64,000 nt of DNA from Pterobdella sp. o SKG-2022 (taxonomy: Eukaryota; Annelida; Clitellata; Hirudinida; Piscicolidae): the NCBI GenBank assembly GCA_964035795.1, contig OZ038325.1, positions 8,813,698-8,877,697 of the forward strand, given 5' to 3'. A model generated the notes under the pieces. The model was not told the DNA's origin. It ran no database searches and saw only the letters and a program-made list of their open reading frames with translations. The translations under genes and the position numbers were made by a program. Numbering within the stretch: position 1 is the first letter of the stretch; each line of letters starts with the position of its first letter. This document shows positions 22,801 to 34,100 of the stretch, piece after piece.

Positions 22801-25628
22801 CTCGAGAGCCTGTGGACCGACCCCGCGAGAGCGGCTGAGCTTCTCGACCACTGGACGGTCTTGATGGGGACATGAGGAACACCCAACAAGACTAGGGTGC
22901 TCAAGGTAAAGAGAAAAAAAAAGAAAAAAAAAAACAAATAACACACACAAACGAACTAATAGCATCAAAACCAGTAAGAACAACAAAGACACAAAACCTC
23001 CTTGGCTAGCACAGGCATGCTCTTGAGAATCTTCCTCTGCTCTCTAGCTATCTCTATGTCACTGTTAATCATAATTGTGGGTATTATAATGATTTTATAA
23101 TTTTCTTATCTTATATGTGTTAGTAAAAGGTATAATAACACAGACGGAATGATAAAAATTGATATAATAACAAAGATGGAGACAAATGACATAAAGACAA
23201 GGATGGATGGCACACCAACCTGGGAACAGGAGATAGAGGGTGGATGGGAAGGTGTTGCATCTTCCATCTTCCACCCTGGGTGCATGATTAATAGTGTTTA
23301 ATGACTTTATAAATTCATCGTCGTCATCGTTTTACGTCTGTTTCCATGCTATTAACACACAGCAGCACAAACAACAGTGGGTGGAGCTAACTTGTGGGAT
23401 GGCCAGCTTGGCTGCATGCACTGTGTTTGATAGCAGCATGGCTACAGTCATTGGCCCCACCCCTCCAGGAACTATGAATATTCATTAGGTCATTAGAATT
23501 CATAAAGATATTAATATTCATGAGATTATAAACATGAGTGGAGTCGTTATTATGTATGAGATTATTATTTATATGAAATTATTAATATTCACAAGTTCAT
23601 TAATATTCATCAAACAAATAAGAGATATAAAAATAGCTGAAACGTTGCATAAACATTGGATGGCACCTGGAGTGATGTGGGAGGCCACCTGCTTAGCTGA
23701 CTCATAATGTACATCTCCCACCAACCTCTGACCCGACTTCTTTGTGGAGTCTGTTGGCAATGAAATCAATAAAAATTTGATAATTGTAGTTAATGATTTA
23801 TTACTAAGTGAAATTTGTCAGAAATTCTAGTTTTATTGATGAAAAGTACCATTGCTTCATTTTGTCAGAATTAGTTTTAAAAACAATTAAGAATTTAAAC
23901 TTTTTAGTGCCAAAATTGGAACATATAGAAAGATACAACTACCAACCAGGGATGGCGTTGATGCCACAATCGATGACCACAGCTCCTGGCTTGATCCAAT
24001 CACCCTTCACCATCTCAGCTTGACCTATCGCCACAACCACAATGTCTGCCTCCCTCACCTTTTTAAACCAAAATATTATAATGAAAAAACAATAAAAACT
24101 CTATCCCTTGATTGCTGCACCACTAAATCCATCAAAAATCTATAAACTCAAAAAAACATACCACAGCAGGCAAATCCTGAGTCTTGGAGTGGCAAACAGT
24201 CACAGTGGCATGGTTCCAGATGAGAAGTTGAGCCATGGGACTACCTACTATCTTACTCCTACCCAACACCACTGCCTTTTTTCCACTGATGCTCAACCCT
24301 GTGGGATTTATTATGATTGGATTGGGTATTTGGTCCTTAAGACTAATCATCTACTTGGATATACAGTAATATACAGTACATACATTAGTGACAGCAATAA
24401 AAAAAACCTAATCATGCTTTTGCCAATTCACAATGCCTATGCTGACATTGAAAAAAAAAGTAGTTAGGTGAAATATGAATCAGAACTGACCAGTAGAGGA
24501 AATAAGGGTCAAGCAGCCAAATGGAGTGCAAGGAACAATGCAGTTTTTGACATCTCCATGTAGGAGCTTGCCTGCATTCAAGTTTGTCAAGCTGTTTGTG
24601 TTGGTAATGGTGCAGAAGTTTAAGTCATCTTCGATAGAAATGATATGTAGGTCTTATGAAAGTTATCTTTAATCAAACCATCATCATCATTGATTATTGT
24701 TTTTATAGTCCTATCTTTAGCTTGAAACTAAAAATAAAATTGGCTACCTACCCGTCAACATCCTTGGAGGTGTCGATGAGGTTGAGTATCTTGTCAGAGT
24801 CAATATCTTCTGTGCATTCCAGAGGCAGCTGCACAATTATGCCATGAATTTCTGGATTATGGTTCAGTTCTTGCACCTTTGCTGCCAGCTGTGATGGTTT
24901 TGAGGTACTAATTGTTGATTAAATGCTCATATGCTAGTGAATTTTGAAGAAATTCTAGCAGCAGTAATAATGATAATGACGTTAGTATAATGACAATAAT
25001 TTAGATGCATGGAAAAATTTCAGTATATTTGAATGCATATATAGCTCTGTGTGCATTCACCTCAGACTCTGTGATGCTTTGTGGCAGCTTTATATGCACT
25101 GCCCTCATCCCTACCTCTTCTGCTGATTTCACCTTTGTAAGTGAGAGTGAAAAAGTTAAAAATTTATTCTATAGGAAAAGGTTTATTGAATAGCTAACTT
25201 ATGATGAATTCTATAAAATAAATGGTCTCACTTTCATCCTTATGTACACATTTGAGTCTTCTCTGCCACCAACCTTGACAAATTTGGTTTTTTTAATTCT
25301 GTTACTTATTGGATTAATCTAAATGTCAACTTTTATCAGGAATTTATAAAAAAAGAAAATAAGCATTTTTGAATGTTTTAAAATTGAAGAAGCAATGTTA
25401 CCTGCACTATTGCAAGTCCAGGAGTGAAAGATGGGTGAGTTTTACGAATTTCCTCTATGGTGCTTTTCAAATCAGATTTCACCTTTCTGCAATCAATTTA
25501 AATATGCTATATTTTAAAACATGTCTTAACGATCAAACTTATTAACAAATAAATATTTTTTTTAAATATAAAATTCACATTCCAAATACATACTGTGAAA
25601 TTATTTTTCCGTCAATGACTTGAGCCAT
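16874..25628 (-). CDS. MTHFD1: C1-tetrahydrofolate synthase (trifunctional), 25 exons, 933 aa
   Basis: Cytosolic enzyme joining methylene-THF dehydrogenase, methenyl-THF cyclohydrolase and formyl-THF synthetase; it interconverts one-carbon units for purine and thymidylate synthesis. Exons: 25594-25628, 25402-25486, 25232-25273, 25061-25132, 24752-24888, 24491-24591, 24162-24298, 23947-24058, 23667-23750, 23392-23471, 23220-23275, 22998-23061, 20585-20647, 20406-20458, 20075-20240, 19753-19878, 19309-19486, 18932-19149, 18506-18574, 18293-18404, 17940-18121, 17704-17804, 17369-17546, 17026-17286, 16874-16963. Length matches animal MTHFD1 (about 935 aa). Dehydrogenase/cyclohydrolase domain (1-about 300) keeps Y50 and K54 (YIRMK), Q98 (VQLPL) and D121/D123 (DVDG). 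Synthetase (about 315-933) keeps the ATP loop GEGKST at 381-386 and [12 protein letters not shown]. Intact catalytic residues and no mitochondrial presequence argue against MTHFD1L. The gene ends ITGLF-stop. Confidence 0.98.
19969..20040. repeat. inverted (ATC)n/(GAT)n pair filling MTHFD1 intron 15
   Basis: A run of ATC repeats (19969-19990) is followed after about 20 bases by a run of GATG repeats (20011-20040). The two arms are complementary and would form a hairpin inside the 196-base intron (19879-20074). Confidence 0.9.
20660..20734 (+). repeat. (TAC)n and (TAA)n tract beside the LINE
   Basis: GGCGCTTTGATAC runs into TAC then TAA triplets just 5' of the LINE remnant. It resembles the simple-repeat 3' tail of another SINE/LINE copy and may have been the insertion target. 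Confidence 0.5.
20735..22925 (+). mobile_element. internally deleted non-LTR retrotransposon (CR1/L2-group-like) with 2A-like peptide
   Basis: LINE remnant in MTHFD1 intron 12, antisense to the host gene. In order: a 2A-like motif NVESNPGP (20922-20945), directly followed by a Cys-rich finger (CAIC...CNH); an apparent one-base deletion at about 21023 breaks this frame. Next is an AP-endonuclease region (about 21200-21645) with LQESN, RLDRPSF, NVYLPPN and GDFNA motifs, then the endonuclease-RT linker (about 22050-22500, with KWEEHL and ILWSTVKAF). Most of the reverse transcriptase core is missing. The C-terminal zinc-knuckle-like CPLC...HLFTCP region (about 22725-22870) and an A-rich 3' tail follow. 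It is A/C-rich on its sense strand. Ends are approximate; no target-site duplication was established. Clade assignment is by motif recall. Confidence 0.85.
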
Positions 25629-26542
25629 GTTTAAATTATTCATCAAATGTTGATACAAACTTTAAGTTAACTTCACACTTATATACCGCATTTACACGTG
25701 AGTGATTATCGCCAGTTTATAGCTGCAGCCAAAATCTATGTCGCAGTTTCAAGAGTTGTAGCTTGCGGTAGGTAAGTCTTCTAGTTATTAAAAATATTTC
25801 CCGAATGATATACCAATATGCAATTTTCTCGACAATTCAAGGTAATATAACTGAGTGAGTTTTTTGGTACTTTTTTGTCTTCCCAATACGTTCCCCAAAC
25901 TATCATAGTATTTTTATTATAATGTAATGTAATGCGGTATTTATAAAGCGCTTTTCCTTATAGATCAAAGCGCTTGCTACAAATTTAATGTAGCGAAAAC
26001 ACACTGTGGTACAGTGTGCTAATTGTCGGCCCACGCGGGATCGAGCCCGGTAACTTAGATAATTAGTCAAACGCTCAAACATTGAGCTATAGGGGCCTAC
26101 AAAACCTCAAAGTACATGAGCTTTTCAAAACAACTGAAAAATAAAATATTTCAAAAAACATTTATCTGAACAAATAATATTTTGCACGCCAGTTCACATA
26201 AGCAAGCTAAAATTTGCAAGGTATAGTACCGCAAGTAATAACGGGAAAACATAGCGATTACTGCGATGAATCGGCTAGTCTTGAGCATTTACAAAATTAA
26301 AAAAGTTGACTAAAGTCTAAAATAGTTATATGCTTAATACAAAAAAATACAATCACTGATAAAGTTTATACATTATTTAATTCAGCCACCAGATAAAAGT
26401 TACATTTATAATGGTCAATGACGTATTTAATGTTTGGTAAGCTCAAGACAAAACAATTGAGAATTTGGAACTTTACAATTATTGAATAAACTGTAAAAAC
26501 TTGAGAAAAAAAGATATAAAATAGATATTTTTTCGCTCAAAT
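25629..26542. other. divergent intergenic region between MTHFD1 and the 540-aa gene
   Basis: Contains the likely promoters of MTHFD1 (leftward) and the intronless gene at 26543 (rightward). A SINE occupies 25919-26097. No clear TATA or initiator could be assigned for either gene. Confidence 0.7.
25919..26097 (-). mobile_element. tRNA-Ile-derived SINE
   Basis: On the minus strand, 26097-26028 reads as a tRNA-like head. It has an A-box-like TAGCTCAATGTTTGAGCG, a B-box-like GGCTCGATCCC, complementary acceptor ends (GGCCC/GGGCC) and a seven-base anticodon loop with AAT. Recalled animal tRNA-Ile(AAT) matches well. The body has a small hairpin (ACACTGT/ACAGTGT), then GCGCTTTATAAATACC and a short (ATTAC)n tail. 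The GCGCTTTATAAAT tail is familiar from L2-type LINEs and their SINEs in marine animals, which is knowledge from memory. Several stem mismatches and the attached body argue against a functional tRNA gene. Confidence 0.8.
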
Positions 26543-28165
26543 ATGTCTCATGAAGGAGAAAAATCAAAGGATACAGACCCAATTTTTGATGCTCTGTATC
26601 TTGGTTGCAAGCAAGAATGTCGTGTGTTTTTGGAATTATTAGAAGATCAAAACGAGAGACAATCAGTCAAAAGATGTTTGCAAGAAATCTTATCTCTTAT
26701 AAAATTGTCGAAACTCAATCAAAGTGATTACAAACAAAATGTGGAGCCAGTGGTGAATGAAGAAAAAGGATCAAATGAAAGCAACTCTTTAAGGTATAGC
26801 ATAGGTAGCATTATCAGCTATGCAAAAAGAATTCACAATATTAAAATGAGTTGGTTCCAAAACTATGAAAAACTTCTCAACACTCTTGCCGAAAGTAAAG
26901 ATTTCAAAAAATGTACAGATCTTAATGGACTTGTCATCAACATTTGCGCCAAATTAAAAGAAGAAGAACTACTGTTGATTCTAAAAAAGTTAGATGAAGT
27001 GATCAATTCTAGTAATGAAATTACCAATAAGAATAGATTACCAGAAATGACAAACAACCAGGTCAATAAAAGTTCAAATTGCATTGCCACGTGTACAGAA
27101 GATAATGCGTCAGTTGGGAGTGAAAAAAGCTTGGTTCAAAGCTCAAAAGACACGGTAGATTCAGCAGGTTCCACTACGTGTGAAGAATCTTTTTCAGATT
27201 CTTTTGTTGATAAAAATGAAAATAAAAAGCCTTTTAAATTTCAAAACGTCAACAACAATAGTAACACAAAAAATCAAAAGCTGCAACGACGAAAACTGCC
27301 TCTTAGACATAGTGGTGGTTCAGAGTTAATAAAAAGATTCAATAATAGCAGTAATAATAAAAATGAAGATGACGATGATATCAGTCCTTTTCGACAATTC
27401 AGCACTTTGGACCCAAAAGTCTTGGATTATTACGACTATGGCTCTTCCACAGAAGTACCCAAGCTTGATCGCCTACCAACCCATATGGCTTACATACGTC
27501 GCTACTATACTGATACCCTGCCTGAGGAAAATGTTTATCGGTTTTATCATGCAAAAGGTACGAGATATTTCGTCATAGATCCAGAGGTATTGAAGAGGAT
27601 TAGTAAAAAAGAAATAAAAAGAAACGAAGAAAATGACTTCGGGTCTAAATATGACGGCGAGAACATTGAGAAACACTTGGGAGAATATGATGTATATCTT
27701 TCTACCCAAAAATCAAGTGCAAGTCCCACAGAAGTTTCCACGTTAGCAAAAAAAAACGTATCCACAAATGCAGAAATATTCGACTCATCAGAAAACGATT
27801 CCACCACATACTCTCAAAACCAATCTTCGAACGCAAGTAGGAAAAACTATTCTAGTTCATCATCTTATGGCAGTGAATTAGATTCTTTCAGTGGCAATGA
27901 AAGCTTCTGGGATCTCGATTTTAGTGAAAATGAAAAAAAAGAAAAAAGTAAACTTTTTGGCTCAGATTTCACTAAAAGATTTGATAACCCCCAAAAATTT
28001 ATAGATACTTCTGGAAGCGAATCAAAAAGTTCGATTTCCCAAAGTTGTCTAAATAAAAAACCAACGCCAAAAATCAACACAAAACCTAATTCAAAAAAAA
28101 TTCAAAATCGAAGCAAAATAAAAGATTTAGTACCAAAAAAGAAAATTAGCAAAGCAAAAAAATAA
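26543..28165 (+). CDS. orphan intronless protein, 540 aa, Ser/Lys/Asn-rich
   Basis: Not recognised. A single uninterrupted ORF starts at the first ATG after an in-frame TAG 21 bases upstream. Residues about 10-155 look helical, with several cysteines and hydrophobic heptad-like stretches (FLELLEDQ; LLLILKKLDEVI). Residues about 180-290 are Ser/Asn-rich and disordered-looking. Residues about 290-355 look more ordered and aromatic (YYDYGSS, MAYIRRYYTD, YRFYHAKGTRYFVIDP). The tail is Ser-rich and ends in a strongly basic segment (KKKISKAKK) that could be a nuclear localisation signal. It has no signal peptide or TM segment. It lacks introns while its neighbours have dozens, and its codons favour A/T at third positions. 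The stop is only 245 bases before the VPS13 start codon. AATAAA at 28257-28262 could be its poly(A) signal. Probably a real lineage-specific gene; function unknown. Confidence 0.8.
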   Translation: MSHEGEKSKDTDPIFDALYLGCKQECRVFLELLEDQNERQSVKRCLQEILSLIKLSKLNQSDYKQNVEPVVNEEKGSNESNSLRYSIGSIISYAKRIHNIKMSWFQNYEKLLNTLAESKDFKKCTDLNGLVINICAKLKEEELLLILKKLDEVINSSNEITNKNRLPEMTNNQVNKSSNCIATCTEDNASVGSEKSLVQSSKDTVDSAGSTTCEESFSDSFVDKNENKKPFKFQNVNNNSNTKNQKLQRRKLPLRHSGGSELIKRFNNSSNNKNEDDDDISPFRQFSTLDPKVLDYYDYGSSTEVPKLDRLPTHMAYIRRYYTDTLPEENVYRFYHAKGTRYFVIDPEVLKRISKKEIKRNEENDFGSKYDGENIEKHLGEYDVYLSTQKSSASPTEVSTLAKKNVSTNAEIFDSSENDSTTYSQNQSSNASRKNYSSSSSYGSELDSFSGNESFWDLDFSENEKKEKSKLFGSDFTKRFDNPQKFIDTSGSESKSSISQSCLNKKPTPKINTKPNSKKIQNRSKIKDLVPKKKISKAKK

Positions 28166-28256
28166 AAAATTAAATTTTTTTGAAACACATACTATAAAAA
28201 AACAAAAAACTTTTTATTCACACTGAACATTTTATGTTTCCATTAATTAAATTTAG

Positions 28257-28262
28257 AATAAA
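28257..28262 (+). terminator. candidate polyadenylation signal of the 540-aa gene
   Basis: AATAAA 92 bases after the stop codon and about 150 bases before the VPS13 ATG. Confidence 0.4.
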
Positions 28263-28409
28263 AAATTTTTTATCATTTAGTAAATAAACTTTAAAAACAA
28301 TTTAAGCTAAGCGCTTCAAATGAATTTAAAACTAGACATTGTAAGTAAACAGCAAGTGATATAGAAAAATATTTTTTAATTTAGAAGCTTTTTTAGCTAA
28401 ATTTGGAGG

Positions 28410-31185
28410 ATGGTTTTCAACAGTATTGTTGCTGAATTAGTTAACCGATACTTAGGCAATTTCATAGAAAATCTTGATACAAAGCAACTCTCTATAGGAA
28501 TATGGGGAGGTATGGTCATGGAATTTTTTTTCAAAATAACGTTTTTAAACAAAATTTATTTTATTTGAATATAAAAAAATTTTTCTAGGAGAAATATCAT
28601 TGAAGAATTTGTTTATAAAAGAAAACCTTTTTGTAAGTAACAAATGCATAAAGTTTTAAATTATTTTTAAACTATCCAACTCATTTTTAAACATTCATAG
28701 GACGAACTGGACTTGCCAATAAAAGTCATTTACGGAAATATAGGTTAGTATCCATGGAATATTCACAAAGATTCTTCTATGATATTTTAATCTCCTACTA
28801 GCTGTTTAATGTTTGCCTAGACAACCTCACATTTTTTTGAATTATTTCCAATTATTACATCATAATATATGTTTAATATCTCTTGTCATTCAAATTCTCT
28901 CAAGGTTTATATCATTACCATTATCGAGTTCTTGAAATTTTTTATCAGTAAAATTTATATTAACTTACTTGAAAAATGAATTTTTCTTGTAATATAAAGC
29001 TCATAATAAATCAAAAACCACTAAACGAAACAATTAACTTGATAACCACTGCTTTTGTTCTTCCTGTCAATTGCTTAGATTATATATGAGTTCACATATA
29101 ACAGCTTCATCACTTGTTCATGTTTTGCTTAGTTTGGTTTCACGAAAATAATGGGTTTTAAACATAATTATCTAAATTTAAATACATATTATTTATTTTT
29201 TAATATTTTTCTAGGAAAATAGTTATAATTTTGATAAAAATATAAGTTTTAATAATTTTAGTCAACTCAAAATAATAAAATAGATTTGGTTATAGATCTT
29301 TTAAGAGTAAAGATTCCACATGTTCACCATTTCTCATGTTTGTTCCACAAAACACCAACTACAACATACCAACAACACCACACCACATCATGTAAATCAC
29401 AACATTCAACACCACAGGCAGTCTAAAGCTAACAATTCCCTGGCAGGATATCTATAACCAACCCACTGTAGCCTCTCTCGATGGTCTTTATCTCATCGCC
29501 GTGCCCAACACTGGTGAGTATTGTTGTTGTTCTGTTTATTGTATATAAAGATGAATTATATGAGAATTTTTATAATTATCCTAGCTATGCTTGAATGAGA
29601 TGAATGTATATTTAAACCTATAAACACCAATGACACACTGTAAAACACACAACCATACCCTCACACACACAGTTATAGCATACAATGCTGAGAAGGAGGC
29701 GAAGGCGGCATGGCAACAGAAACAAAAGGAATTGAATGAGATCGAGGAAGCCAAGAAGAAAGAGGCCATGAAGGGTGTGTTCTGTGGAGTTGAAGGGATA
29801 TAGAAGTTGTAATGAATTATACTAGCTGTAATGGGTTGTGGTAATTGTAAAAGAGAATTATCATAGTTTTTATAGTTTTATGTATATTTAATTATCGGCA
29901 AACTAAACCCAAAGAAAAGGACAAGAAAGCAAAAGAAGACACCTTTGCAGAAAAACTCACAGCAAATATCATCAAAAACTTGGAAGTTAAAATCACCAAC
30001 ATACATTTTAGGTTTGAGAGTGTTTGTGTCCTACCATTGCTAATATTAATAATAACAATGCTTGTGATAATATTGAATCGATTATTCAGTTTAGATATGG
30101 ATTTCAGTTACCACTGCCATTATATCATCATCATCATCATCATCACTACATCATCATCATCACCGTCATTATCACCTCTATCATCTTCATCATTACAGAT
30201 ACGAAGACAACTTCACCAACTTAAACACACCATTCAGCATTGGAGTGACATTAAAGGAAATATCTTTACAGGTTTTCACCTCATTCCTATTACTCATAAT
30301 AATAAGATATCCACAATTATGACCTTCATCATATTCGATGTCTTTACCACGTGATGTGCAGACGACCAACGAGAAAGGAGACATAGTGACGATAAAAGGA
30401 AACTCTGACATCATATATAAAGTTTGTTATTAGACCATTACCTCAAAACCATTGAATACTAATTAGATTATTTTTAGTACTACACACTATCAAATCCAAC
30501 CAATCAAATCATCTTCAGCTTTTGAAACTCGACAGCCTGTCAGTCTATTGGAACATTGGCCAAGAATTTTACCAGTGAGTCTTTGTGTGTTGTATCATAT
30601 TTATTTGAAAGTTTGTGGTTTGATAAAAAGATTCATGGGTATGAATAGTTTATATAATTTACCTGTTTACATATTTCTTTGATTATATTAGATCAAAATC
30701 TAGTATATAAAACAGCTAGTTACATCACTTGAGCTTGTTCAAATCCACTTTTACACATTCCTTGCAGGAAACTGAGCAGACCAGAGATCTTGGAAAGACT
30801 GAAGGGGACCATAGCTGTGTCATCGGCGCCACTTGATCACAAACTCAAGGATTTCCTCTATGGTTTGTTAGGAGAATAAAAAGGATTTTGATAAGGTGTT
30901 GTGTATTATATAAGGAATTGAAGGTTACGATCATCAAAAACTTGTTCCTAGAGATACTTACGTAACAAGCTATGAAATAACCAAAAATAACAATAATAAT
31001 AATAATGATACTAATAATAATAATAATAATTTTTTTTATTTTTATTCTGAACAGTGGTACAGCCCTTCACCTCTGACGCCAACCTACAGCTGAACAACAA
31101 ACCGGAAGTGGGAGGGTTCATAACCCCCAAGGTGCTTCTCACCTGCATCTTCCAGGTGTTTGCTCTGGTTTTCAGCAAAGATCAG
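28410..31185 (+). other. VPS13: VPS13 segment 1: exons 1-11, residues 1-299 (chorein N-terminus)
   Basis: Exons: 28410-28509, 28589-28632, 28701-28743, 29418-29513, 29673-29774, 29915-30011, 30199-30271, 30362-30421, 30519-30574, 30768-30862, 31055-31185. This is the family's most conserved part, with the lipid-groove entry. Visible hallmarks: [29 protein letters not shown], then a charged helix (AKKKEAMK), [18 protein letters not shown] and LDSLSVYWN. Introns 1-3 keep T-rich acceptors; later ones do not. Confidence 0.95.
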
Positions 31186-34100
31186 GTGTGTTGAAGGCTT
31201 GAGGCTTAGGGGTACGGAGCTTGGTGATTGTTTATTTTTCTATTAATTATTATTATACATTTTTATATCGATTCTTTTACCTTATTTCATTAATATATTT
31301 TATCAACTACTGCCCCATCACTTATTCAACTGAGTTGACTATCATTTGCTCCAAATAGAGGTTTTGGCAGCGTCATAGGTATATTACACAAAGCGCTACT
31401 CTTTATATACCAAAACTCAGCACACACAAATCACCATCATCCCGCAGTACCGTACCTTGATGGAGTTCATAGACGCTCAAGAACGCATGAAGACCGCAGG
31501 CAAATACCGCAAATACAAGCCCAAGGGTGATGTCAATGCTAAGAGCAGGTTGGTTGCAGGAATGTTTGTATGTGTGTTGTTCTTGTGTGGTATCTACCAA
31601 TTGTTCTCCTTATGTTTTGAATGCCATTTTAATCGCAAAAATCACCAATGATAATGAAGTATGTTATATTAGATGGAGGTTTTGTATTGAAGCCACGTTG
31701 AATGATGAGGTGAGAAGGAGGAGGAAAATGTGGAATTGGAAGAGTATTAAGCGTCATCGAGAGGTGGGTGGTGAGAGAAAAGAAGGGTTTAATGGGTGAA
31801 ATGGTGGAGAGATGGTAGTGGTCGGTGAATAGAGTGTGTGTTGGGTGGAGAAAAGGTAGTGGTCGGTGAATAGAGTGTGTGTTGGGTGGAGAAAAGGTAG
31901 TGGTCGGTGGATAGAGTGTGTGTTGGGTGGAGAAAAGGTAGTGGTCGGTGGATAGAGTGTGTGTTGGGTGGAGAAAAGGTAGTGGTTGGTGGATAGAGTG
32001 TGTGGTGTGGGGAAGTTCGTGCAGTGAGTTGTTTTGATGAAAAAGTTTGTGGTAGGATGGAGTGTAATGTTTTGAAGTGAGGGATGTGTGAAAAAAATGT
32101 TATGTAAATCCTACATCGGTATTTATCATTAAATAATACCAAACTATCTTATAGTTATGTCGACGATACAAAAGCCTATACAAGAAGAAGTTGGTGGCTA
32201 TTCACGCTAAGTCAAGGCTGTCTGCCACACTTATATCTGAACTTGAAGTGAATATATTTCAGTTTTATTTTACTTGCACATCAAAGTATTTATTGATTTT
32301 TATTAATTGGTTTTTTTGATTATTATTGTTTTTCTTAATTTTATTATTTTTTTGATATAAGTAATGGGTTGAAATTTGCAAAGCGTAATTTATGTTTCCT
32401 AATCAATATTTGTTCGTTAAGGATGCACAAACCATTCATAAACTAACATTTTTAATCAAATTCACGTCCAAATACACCATAAAAAACATCCCACATCTAT
32501 AAACACACACAACTTCATGACGCCACAGACATGCGAAAAAGAACTCGACGTGTTCAACATCACGGTGGTGAGAGGACAAGCAGAAATTGAGGTGACATAA
32601 TTATGTTTCTGATGATTGTGATGACTTCATCATCATTCTCATCATCTTCATCATCCTCATCATCATCATCATTCTGTTTAGAGCCCATTTTCCTCGGCAG
32701 AGAGTAGGGCGAGGAGTTCTAATAATAGTCTATGAATGTTTAAAGAAATATTTTTTATTGTTTAAAGCGTCTTTAAATGCCACTTTATAGTATTATAATG
32801 GAAAATATACAAAGTGAATAATAAATAAATAAATGAATAAATATATTATGAATATTCATGCCCTGATCTGTGCATAATCAATACGGTCGTCTGTGATTCA
32901 TTATGACTCACGCTACTCATCGCTATTATACTAATAATTTTTCAATTTTTTTATGAATATTAATATTTTTTATATATTAATACGTTTTATAGAATCAATA
33001 CGTTAAAATAAAATAACTATCGCTACTATCATCATCATCAGCATCATAACTATCATCAACATCATCATCATTGCCTTTTTTTTACACCACACACCCACCA
33101 CCCTCTCACCTACTACCTACCCATAGGCCTTTATCACCACACCACACCACATACCACTCACAGGCCAAGAAGGAGAATCTTTTAGCCCCACCCAAGTCTT
33201 CAGGCTGGTTTGGAGGGTGGTTTGGGGGTGGGGTAAGCTCAGAAAAAGTTGAAAAAGTTCAGTCCGTAGGTGAGAATTATTGGGGTTTTTATTGAGGGAT
33301 GTTACAGCTTTTTGGGATTAAGATTTATGTATGTTACAACTATCGCTTGGTTAATAATAGATCAACATTCTACGTCATCATGTAGTTATCTTGTGGTTAA
33401 AAATAGATCAACAATATCACAGAGGAAAGGATGGAAGAGCTGATGACGAACGAGGAGAAACAAAAATTGTATGACGCTATTGGGTACCAGGAAAACGCTG
33501 TTACTTCCTACCCCAAGGATGTATGCGGTGGTCGTGTGACCATAAAATAGATTAAAATACGTCGGCTTAATGGTGATACAATGATAAGTACAATATAATA
33601 CATTAAGTATAGCGTTATATAAATAGAATGAACTAGAATTAAATCAAAATAATACAATACAGCTTTAAACATAACAAACTGTTACTCACATCATCTTAAC
33701 GAAATATAACGAGAAAGTTGGTTAAACGCAGACAACTTTTAATACTACAGTATGTAGCTGTGAAGACGTCACTAACGTTGAAGTCTTTGAAGCTGAGGCT
33801 GTACGAGGGAGCTGCGGGGTATTTGTCTTGTTTTATTCAATATTTAAATTATGTATTTTTAAAAAGTTTTATTCACCCTTTGGCTTTTCTTCCTCTCGCC
33901 ACCCCTCAACAGCACTTCACAAGTCCTGGATCTTCACCTCGAGCAAGTGATCACCCAGTTTGAACAGAAGCCCGCTTCAGATGCTATCAAGTATGTGTTA
34001 AATGAGTTTTATGTGTTCAAACGGGGATTTTGTATTTCAAATTAATTTTCATGTGATTATTATGTGTTTTCAAATGATAATCTTATCTTCAAAAACCACA

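Noticed and set aside
16874..25628. Mitochondrial MTHFD1L
   Set aside because: No presequence, and the dehydrogenase/cyclohydrolase catalytic Lys, Gln and Asp residues are intact.
26028..26097. Functional tRNA-Ile gene
   Set aside because: Stem mismatches in the anticodon and T arms and a SINE-type body with simple-repeat tail follow it.
31789..32142. Minus-strand 117-aa repetitive ORF
   Set aside because: Antisense reading of the 41-bp minisatellite.
33164..33232. Short version of VPS13 exon 16
   Set aside because: The internal GTAAGC donor looks good but shifts the frame into exon 17.
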